This document shows positions 1 to 4,049 of a stretch of DNA of 8,481 nt, in pieces. Numbering within the stretch: position 1 is the first letter of the stretch; each line of letters opens with the position of its first letter. Made by a program: the position numbers and the translations under genes. Below the pieces are notes generated by a model. That model was given only the letters and a program-made list of their open reading frames with translations. It ran no database searches and was not told the origin of the DNA. This stretch comes from RGIG426 sp045640165 (GTDB lineage Bacteria > Bacillota > Clostridia > Oscillospirales > Acutalibacteraceae), in the NCBI GenBank assembly GCA_045640165.1, contig JAZUEK010000049.1, positions 1-8,481 on the forward strand. Direction: 5' to 3'.

Positions 1-255
1 CGATTGAGCAGGGCGCGGTTGTGCCGCCGGTTGGGCCGGACGCGGTTGCGCCGTCGGTTGAGCCGGACGCGGTTGTGCCGCCGGTTGAGCCGGGCGCGGT
101 TGTGCCGCCGGTTGAGCAGGGCGCGGTTGTGCCGTCGATTGAGCAGGGCGCGGTTGTGCCGCCGGTTGGGCCGGACGCGGTTGCGGTGCCGGTTGGGCAG
201 GGCGCGGTTGCGCTGCTGGTTGGGCAGGGCGCGGTTGTGCCGCCGGTTGGGCCGG
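1..255 (-). repeat. 27-bp coding tandem repeat (PAQPAAQPR array)
   Basis: Nine complete 27-bp units and 12 nt of a tenth lie in the reading frame of the partial gene at 1-402, each encoding PAQPAAQPR or a close variant. Units differ by scattered substitutions, many synonymous (Arg CGC/CGT; Pro CCG/CCT), so the array is not a fresh perfect expansion. Because 27 is a multiple of three, gain or loss of units would keep the frame. The array continues beyond the left edge. Confidence 0.95.
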
Positions 256-402
256 TTTCGCCGGCGTGTCACCCAAGCCGAGTTCCGCCAAAATATCGTC
301 CACCGACTTGTCCAGCGAGCCGGCAGGGGCATGGTTCACCCAATCGGTCAGGAATTCTTTTTCTTCCCAACGGTCCAGATATTTTTTGTTCAGGTTGTCC
401 AT
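1..402 (-). CDS. Unrecognised protein with acidic N-terminus and Pro/Ala/Gln/Arg 9-residue repeats (partial, runs off left edge)
   Basis: The minus strand is open from an ATG at 402-400 to the window edge, giving 134 codons without a stop; the C-terminus lies outside. The start is well supported: AAAGGAGG (409-416) sits 6 nt upstream, and the ATG begins 20 bp after the stop of the cysteine desulfurase, so the two are probably cotranscribed. Residues 1-49 look like an ordinary folded or amphipathic segment (MDNLNKKYLDRWEEKEF, then SVDDILAELGLGD). From residue 50 the protein is nine copies of PAQPAAQPR with a few substitutions (PAP, STA, PTA variants) and the start of a tenth. There is no signal peptide or membrane segment in the visible part. 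I do not recognise the family. The low-complexity part is probably an extended cationic linker leading to an unseen C-terminal domain. It is confidently a gene, of unknown function. Confidence 0.8.
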   Translation of the reverse strand, partial: MDNLNKKYLDRWEEKEFLTDWVNHAPAGSLDKSVDDILAELGLGDTPAKPAQPAAQPRPAQPAAQPRPAQPAPQPRPAQPAAQPRPAQSTAQPRPAQPAAQPRPAQPAAQPRPAQPTAQPRPAQPAAQPRPAQS

Positions 403-422
403 AATATGCCTCCTTTGGGAGT

Positions 423-1556
423 TTAGACGTGTGCGAGCGTGTTCCGCGCGAGGCGGAGCGCATCGCAAAACGCGATAATGTCTTCTTTGGTGGTATCCGG
501 CGAGAAGCTGATACGCAGTGACGAATCAATTTCGGCCGCCGGCAGGTTCATGGCTTGCAGAACGTGGCTCTTTTTGCCCTTGGCGCAGGCGGAGCCGCCG
601 GATACGAAAACGCCTTTTTCGGCGAGTGCGTGGACGAGGGTTTCACTTTTGCGTCCTAAGAGGGAGAGGTGAGTGATATACGAAACGGATGCTTCGGGAA
701 CGTGGAATACCACGTCGTCGAGAGGGGAGAGTTCGGACATCAAAAAGGCTTTTAAGGCTTCATACTGCGCGGCTTGCTGTGCAGGAGAGGGGAGTGCTTT
801 GACCGCTTCGCCGAAAGCGGCGATGGCCGGCATATTCTCCGTTCCCGAGCGCACGCCCTTTTCTTGACCGCCGCCGAGAGCGGCAGGGGGAAGCAATCGT
901 GTGCCTTTTTTCACAAACAGTGCGCCGACGCCTTTCGGGGCGTGGAGCTTGTGGCCGCTGACCGAGCAGAGGTCTACGCCCATTTTGTCGAGCGAGAGGG
1001 CGCATTTACCTGCCGCTTGTACCGCATCGCAATGCAGCGTGGCAAGAGGAGATTTTTTGCGGATGGCGGCGGACACCGTCTCCCACGAAAAAATGGCGCC
1101 GGTTTCGTTGTTGACCGCCATGGCGCTGACCAAAATTGTGTCGGCGCGGCAGGCGGCGAGCAGGTCACGCGGCAAAATTGTGCCGTCTTTTTGTGGGGCG
1201 ACGCGCGTTACTTCGAATCCCTCGGCCTCGAGCCGCGCAAACGCTTCGAGTACCGACGGGTGCTCGATGGCGGTGGTGACGACGTGGTTGCCGCGGCGCT
1301 TTTTGGCGGCGGCGGCACCGAGAATGGCCAAATTGTTCGCTTCCGTTCCGCCGGAGGTGAACGTGACGCACGAGGGGTCGGCTTTCAGAAGCGTTGCGAC
1401 GCTTGCGCGTGCGGCTTCGAGTTCCCGTTCGGCCGAAAAGCCGAGCGAGTGGAGCGAGGAGGGGTTGCCGAAACATGTGGTCATCATAAACGCCGCTTTT
1501 TCGGCGGCCGCGGCGCACACTTTGGTGGTGGCGCTGTTGTCGAGATACGCAAACAC
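423..1556 (-). CDS. Cysteine desulfurase, NifS/IscS-like (class V aminotransferase fold, PLP-dependent)
   Basis: Predicted to convert L-cysteine to L-alanine and pass the sulfur, as an enzyme persulfide, to Fe-S cluster assembly or tRNA thiolation in the cytoplasm. The 377-residue protein has the whole family signature: YLDNSATT (4-11), SGGTEANN (68-75), PLP-stacking His in IEHPSV (His99), NNETG (149-153), the Asp-Gln pair in HCDAVQ (Asp177), PLP Schiff-base Lys in SGHKLHAPKG (Lys203), RSGTEN (236-241) and the catalytic Cys in GGSACAKGKKS (Cys324). Length and loop style fit the NifS/IscS group better than SufS. The start is GTG at 1556-1554, preceded by AGAGGGGG with a 7-nt spacer; YLDNSATT follows at once, as is usual at this N-terminus. 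No iscU/nifU scaffold, iscR or thiI is adjacent in the window, so its sulfur acceptor cannot be told. A sigma-A promoter lies upstream at 1591-1619. Confidence 0.96.
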   Translation of the reverse strand: MFAYLDNSATTKVCAAAAEKAAFMMTTCFGNPSSLHSLGFSAERELEAARASVATLLKADPSCVTFTSGGTEANNLAILGAAAAKKRRGNHVVTTAIEHPSVLEAFARLEAEGFEVTRVAPQKDGTILPRDLLAACRADTILVSAMAVNNETGAIFSWETVSAAIRKKSPLATLHCDAVQAAGKCALSLDKMGVDLCSVSGHKLHAPKGVGALFVKKGTRLLPPAALGGGQEKGVRSGTENMPAIAAFGEAVKALPSPAQQAAQYEALKAFLMSELSPLDDVVFHVPEASVSYITHLSLLGRKSETLVHALAEKGVFVSGGSACAKGKKSHVLQAMNLPAAEIDSSLRISFSPDTTKEDIIAFCDALRLARNTLAHV

Positions 1557-1590
1557 GACGATTCCCCCTCTACATACTTATACAAAATAC

Positions 1591-1619
1591 ATTATAATAT
1601 AAAAAAGAGAAGAGTGCAA
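1591..1619 (-). promoter_or_regulatory. Sigma-A promoter for the cysteine desulfurase operon
   Basis: On the minus strand, TTGCAC (1619-1614) is followed after exactly 17 bp by a consensus TATAAT (1596-1591). It points at the GTG start at 1556, leaving a leader of roughly 25-30 nt. An 8-bp palindrome AACCGGTT (1618-1625) touches the -35 box. Confidence 0.85.
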
Positions 1620-1653
1620 CCGGTTTTTTCTGTTTTTTGAGGAAATTTTGGGG

Positions 1654-1682
1654 TTGCAACAGGGGAAAAGTTCGAGTATACT
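1654..1682 (+). promoter_or_regulatory. Sigma-A promoter for hflX
   Basis: TTGCAA (1654-1659) and TATACT (1677-1682) are separated by 17 bp and point at hflX, about 40 bp upstream of its start. The -35 box lies in the perfect palindrome GTTGCAAC (1653-1660). With the promoter on the opposite strand this makes a compact divergent region with 34 bp between the two -35 boxes. Confidence 0.82.
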
Positions 1683-1722
1683 ATACGATAGATGAAAAAC
1701 AGTTGAATGGGAGGTGAATGGC

Positions 1723-2973
1723 TTGACCGAAATCGTAACCGAGCAAGCGCCGCAAAAGGCGGTGCTTGTGGCGCTGGATACCGGCGAATACGACGTGGAA
1801 ACCGCATTTGCGGAACTGCGCGAACTCGCCAAAACCGCCGGCGCCGAAACGGTGGCGGAGTTGTGTCAAAAGCGCGAGACACCGTCTGCTGCAACGTGTA
1901 TCGGCTCGGGACGCGCGGAAGAATTGCGCGAACTGTGCGAGCAGGTGGAGGCGGAAATCGTGATTGTGGACCGCGAGTTGACCGCTACGCAACAACGCAA
2001 TTTGGAGGATATTGTCGGCAAGCCCATCATCGACCGTACGACGCTGATTTTGGATATTTTTGCCGCGCGCGCCCGTTCGGCAGAGGGCCGTATTCAGGTG
2101 GAACTTGCGCAGTTGCAGTATCGCCTGCCGCGGTTGGCAGGACAAGGTGCGGCTTTGTCTCGTCTCGGCGGGGGTATCGGTACGCGCGGCCCCGGCGAAA
2201 CGAAGTTGGAAAGCGATAAACGGCATATTCGGCGGCGCATTTCCGCCCTCAAAGAACAACTTGCCGAGGTGGAAAAACGGCGCGAAAATCTAAAAGACCA
2301 CCGCAAAAAAACGGGGGTTTCCACCGTGGCACTTGTGGGATATACCAATGCCGGAAAATCCACGCTCTTAAACTATTTGACCGACGCCGGTGTGCTTGCC
2401 GAAGATATGCTGTTTGCGACGCTTGATCCCGTGTCGCGCGGCTTAAAACTGCCGGACGGACGGCAGGTGCTTTTAATCGACACGGTCGGGTTTGTGCGTA
2501 GGCTTCCGCACCATCTCGTCAATGCGTTTCGCTCGACGCTTGAAGAAGCGGTAGAGGCGGACGTTATCTTAAACGTATGCGATGCGGCGAGCGATGAAGC
2601 GGCGGAGCATTTTGCTGTGACCAAAGCGCTTTTAGAAGAACTCGGGTGCGGCGACAAGCCGATGATTGCGGTGCTCAACAAGTGCGATAAAGCGCTTCCG
2701 CCGTATCCGCACACCGATGCCCAGACGGTGTGTATCAGCGCGAAAACCGGTGAGGGCGTGGACGCGCTTTTGGAAGCGGTTGCCGCGGCGTTGCCGCCGG
2801 ACAGACGGCGTGTGACGTTGCTTTTACCGTTCAAAGAGGGCGCGCTTGCCGGCCGCTGCCGCAAGGACGGTGCGGTGGAGAGCGAGGAATACGTGGCAGA
2901 GGGACTTCGAATGACCGTCACCCTCGGTAACCCCCTCCTCGATTTGGTTGAGCCGTATATCGTGGAAGAGTGA
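1723..2973 (+). CDS. hflX: GTPase HflX
   Basis: HflX is a ribosome-binding GTPase that, in characterised bacteria, splits stalled or stressed 70S ribosomes through the 50S subunit. Numbered from the TTG start, the 416-residue protein shows the HflX N-terminal domain (GSGRAEEL 61-68), the glycine-rich GGGIGTRGPGETKLE segment (149-163), a charged helical linker, then a full G domain: G1 GYTNAGKST (206-214), switch I FATLD (231-235), G3 DTVGF (253-257), G4 NKCD (319-322) and G5 SAKTGEG (339-345), plus a short C-terminal domain. I chose TTG at 1723 because GGGAGGTG (1709-1716) sits 6 nt upstream. The in-frame GTG at 1714 lies inside that ribosome binding site and would have none of its own. Transcription probably starts from the promoter at 1654-1682. 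The stop TGA (2971-2973) overlaps the start of the transposase gene by one base. Confidence 0.96.
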   Translation: MTEIVTEQAPQKAVLVALDTGEYDVETAFAELRELAKTAGAETVAELCQKRETPSAATCIGSGRAEELRELCEQVEAEIVIVDRELTATQQRNLEDIVGKPIIDRTTLILDIFAARARSAEGRIQVELAQLQYRLPRLAGQGAALSRLGGGIGTRGPGETKLESDKRHIRRRISALKEQLAEVEKRRENLKDHRKKTGVSTVALVGYTNAGKSTLLNYLTDAGVLAEDMLFATLDPVSRGLKLPDGRQVLLIDTVGFVRRLPHHLVNAFRSTLEEAVEADVILNVCDAASDEAAEHFAVTKALLEELGCGDKPMIAVLNKCDKALPPYPHTDAQTVCISAKTGEGVDALLEAVAAALPPDRRRVTLLLPFKEGALAGRCRKDGAVESEEYVAEGLRMTVTLGNPLLDLVEPYIVEE

Positions 2974-3485
2974 TGGAGAAAAAAGAGAGAAAAGCAACAC
3001 GGTTGCCGGAATACGATTACAGTAGTGCCGGTGCGTATTTCGTTACGATTTGCACCAAAAACAGACAATGTTTCTTGTCCAAGATTGTAGGGGCGATTCA
3101 TGAATCGCCCCTTGTGGAATTGATGCCATACGGTAGAATTGTCGATGCAATTATTGCAAGACTGCCAGACCGATATGGTATCAAAATCGACAACTATGTG
3201 ATTATGCCGAATCATATTCATCTGTTGATTTCCATTGAAGCAGAATTTTCAAATGGGGCGATTCGTGAATCGCCCCTACAAAAACATTCCACTATTTCGA
3301 AAGTCATTGGTTATCTGAAAATGAATGCATCGAAAGAAATTCATAAACACGGATATGTCGACCAAATTTGGCAACGGGGATTTTACGACCACGTTGTTCG
3401 GAACGATGACGATTACGATGCGATTTGGCAATACATTGACGAAAATCCGATAAAATGGGAACTCGATAAGTTTTATAAAACTTGA
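2973..3485 (+). CDS. REP-associated tyrosine transposase (RAYT / IS200-like TnpA), HUH nuclease
   Basis: The 170-residue protein is a single-domain Y1 HUH transposase of the RAYT type: EYDYSSAGAYFVTICTKNR (13-31), the metal-binding HUH motif in MPNHIHLLI (His81 and His83), the catalytic-tyrosine segment QRGFYDHVVRN (Tyr138), and the terminal YIDENPIKW (154-162). Such proteins nick single-stranded DNA at palindromic REP elements; all core residues are present, so it could be active. The ATG at 2973 overlaps the hflX stop (TGATG), with only GGAAG at 2964 as a ribosome site, so translation is probably coupled to hflX. A GTG at 2970 would add one residue. Two copies of one palindrome lie inside the gene and encode GAIHESPL (40-47) and GAIRESPL (95-102). 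Base and codon use is visibly more A+T-rich than the neighbours, which suggests acquisition. No accessory tnpB is next to it, and no REP-like palindromes directly flank the gene. Confidence 0.92.
   Translation: MEKKERKATRLPEYDYSSAGAYFVTICTKNRQCFLSKIVGAIHESPLVELMPYGRIVDAIIARLPDRYGIKIDNYVIMPNHIHLLISIEAEFSNGAIRESPLQKHSTISKVIGYLKMNASKEIHKHGYVDQIWQRGFYDHVVRNDDDYDAIWQYIDENPIKWELDKFYKT
3089..3112. repeat. 24-bp perfect palindrome (REP-like), copy 1, inside the transposase gene
   Basis: A perfect inverted repeat centred between 3100 and 3101, each arm reading AGGGGCGATTCA towards the centre. It is read in frame as GAIHESPL. Copy 2 at 3255-3276 shares the same 10-bp outer arms. This type of palindrome could be the substrate family of the enclosing transposase. 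Confidence 0.9.
3255..3276. repeat. 22-bp palindrome (REP-like), copy 2, inside the transposase gene
   Basis: Ten-bp arms GGGGCGATTC and GAATCGCCCC flank a GT centre; relative to copy 1 only one central base differs (A to G). It is in the same codon phase as copy 1 and encodes GAIRESPL. It lies between the HUH motif and the helix leading to the catalytic tyrosine, probably in a variable loop. Confidence 0.9.
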
Positions 3486-3493
3486 TAAACAAC

Positions 3494-3531
3494 AAAAGCC
3501 CCCACAACCGAGAGGTTGTGGGGGCTTTTTT
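3494..3531 (+). terminator. Strong intrinsic terminator, probably bidirectional
   Basis: A perfect 16-bp stem (3494-3509 with 3514-3529) closes a GAGA loop; its core is GCCCCCACAACC, and it runs into a T tract at 3526-3531. It begins 8 nt after the transposase stop. The A run on the left gives a T tract on the other strand, so it should also terminate the convergent secG transcript, whose last gene ends at 3537. Confidence 0.95.
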
Positions 3532-3536
3532 ACGTT

Positions 3537-3680
3537 TTATTCGTCGTCGTCTTTTTTCTTAAATACTTTCGGCAAGACGAACAAGGCGGCAAGTACCACG
3601 ACTGCCGCAACGACGGCAATGATGGCGCCGACGTTGAGCCGATCGCCGGTTTCAACGGCAAGTGTAAACAAACTCATCAT
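3537..3680 (-). CDS. Small single-pass membrane protein (47 aa), sorting-tail-like
   Basis: A 47-codon ORF on the minus strand runs from ATG 3680-3678 (a second in-frame ATG follows directly) to TAA 3539-3537. The protein starts MMSLFTLAVETGDRLNVG, has one hydrophobic helix at about 17-36 (AIIAVVAAVVVLAALFVL) and ends in KVFKKKDDDE. The start lies 3 nt after the secG stop with no clear ribosome binding site, so translation is probably coupled to secG; the terminator at 3494-3531 closes the unit. The order TGD, Asn, Gly, hydrophobic helix, Lys cluster resembles the tail of sortase-anchored proteins, but an LPxTG-type motif is missing and no exported domain precedes it. Function is unknown. That it is a gene is supported by tight spacing and a clean topology (predicted N-out with a basic cytoplasmic end), not by a recognised family. 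Confidence 0.65.
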   Translation of the reverse strand: MMSLFTLAVETGDRLNVGAIIAVVAAVVVLAALFVLPKVFKKKDDDE

Positions 3681-3683
3681 TGA

Positions 3684-3932
3684 TTAAAACACGAACTTGG
3701 TGAGCAGCATACCGACCAAGCACAGCACGAAGAAACCAATCGCGATGTATTTGGTCCAGCGGCCGAGCATCGCGTCCACCGTGCGAGCGCGACCCTTATC
3801 GAAGAAAGAATCCGCCGCGCCGGAAATGGCGCCGAGGTTCGCTTGACGGCCCTGCTGAAGCAGGACGACCACGATGATGAGAAGCGACGCAATAATGAGA
3901 ATCGCGCCGGTGAGATATCCAATCCAAGACAT
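3684..3932 (-). CDS. secG: Protein translocase subunit SecG
   Basis: Small subunit of the SecYEG channel, which helps SecA-driven protein export across the cytoplasmic membrane. The 82-residue product has the usual two membrane helices (about 5-25 and 60-78) joined by the conserved cytoplasmic loop LLQQGRQANLGAISGAADSFF, here residues 24-44 in part, followed by RARTVDAMLGRWT. Length is normal for the family. The ATG at 3932-3930 has GGAGGA (3941-3946) 8 nt upstream; the frame stays open upstream to an ATG at 4025, but that would add a non-family extension and overlap the promoter. The gene is preceded by its own sigma-A promoter (3997-4025). Downstream is the 47-aa ORF and then a terminator, so the rnr-smpB genes that often follow secG in Bacillota are absent here. 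Confidence 0.94.
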   Translation of the reverse strand: MSWIGYLTGAILIIASLLIIVVVLLQQGRQANLGAISGAADSFFDKGRARTVDAMLGRWTKYIAIGFFVLCLVGMLLTKFVF

Positions 3933-3996
3933 AATACATATCCTCCAAGCGGCAAAAATGCCGTAAATTTTTACATTTCTCTGCAAATGCTCATAT

Positions 3997-4025
3997 ATCA
4001 TACCATATACAAACGCAAAATGCAA
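3997..4025 (-). promoter_or_regulatory. Sigma-A promoter for secG
   Basis: On the minus strand TTGCAT (4025-4020) and TATGAT (4002-3997) are separated by 17 bp, with a TG-rich spacer end. The leader of about 60 nt contains two small potential hairpins (GTAAA/TTTAC and GGCA/TGCC) before the ribosome binding site; these are too short to call a riboswitch. Confidence 0.82.
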
Positions 4026-4045
4026 GAAAAATTTTTTATTTTGCG
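4014..4045 (-). other. Inverted repeat between parC and secG; possible weak terminator or operator
   Basis: Arms CGCAAAAT (4014-4021) and ATTTTGCG (4038-4045) flank an A/T-rich centre (AAAAATTTTTT) that can extend the pairing. It starts 5 bp after the parC-like stop, the only hairpin candidate there, but there is no clear T tract and the stem is A/T-rich. It also overlaps the secG -35 box, so it could instead be a regulatory site or chance. Confidence 0.3.
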
Positions 4046-4049
4046 AAAA

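Noticed and set aside
1..255. CRISPR or non-coding minisatellite
   Set aside because: The 27-bp units abut without spacers and vary mostly in ways that keep PAQPAAQPR, which indicates a coding repeat.
4..426. Two long plus-strand reading frames across the left repeat (Arg/Leu-rich and Val/Pro-rich)
   Set aside because: They are mirror images of the 27-bp coding array; the minus strand has a clear start, ribosome binding site and operon spacing, and they run into the neighbouring gene.
774..1640. Plus-strand open frames opposite the cysteine desulfurase
   Set aside because: They are antisense to a gene with every family motif, have no ribosome binding site, and read as Gly/Arg-rich composition shadows.
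2373..3221. 282-codon minus-strand frame opposite hflX and the transposase
   Set aside because: It spans the junction of two motif-complete plus-strand genes and is Ser/Pro/Thr-rich without recognisable domains.
2973..3485. Complete IS200/IS605 insertion sequence
   Set aside because: There is no tnpB and no flanking hairpin ends or target motif that I can recognise; the palindromes are inside the gene, so only the RAYT gene itself is supported.
3951..3990. Riboswitch or attenuator in the secG leader
   Set aside because: Only two 4-5 bp hairpins are present, with no known aptamer pattern and no terminator stem.
3684..4025. Longer SecG starting at the ATG at 4025
   Set aside because: The extra 31 residues do not resemble SecG, overlap the promoter boxes and lack a ribosome site; the ATG at 3932 has GGAGGA at good spacing.
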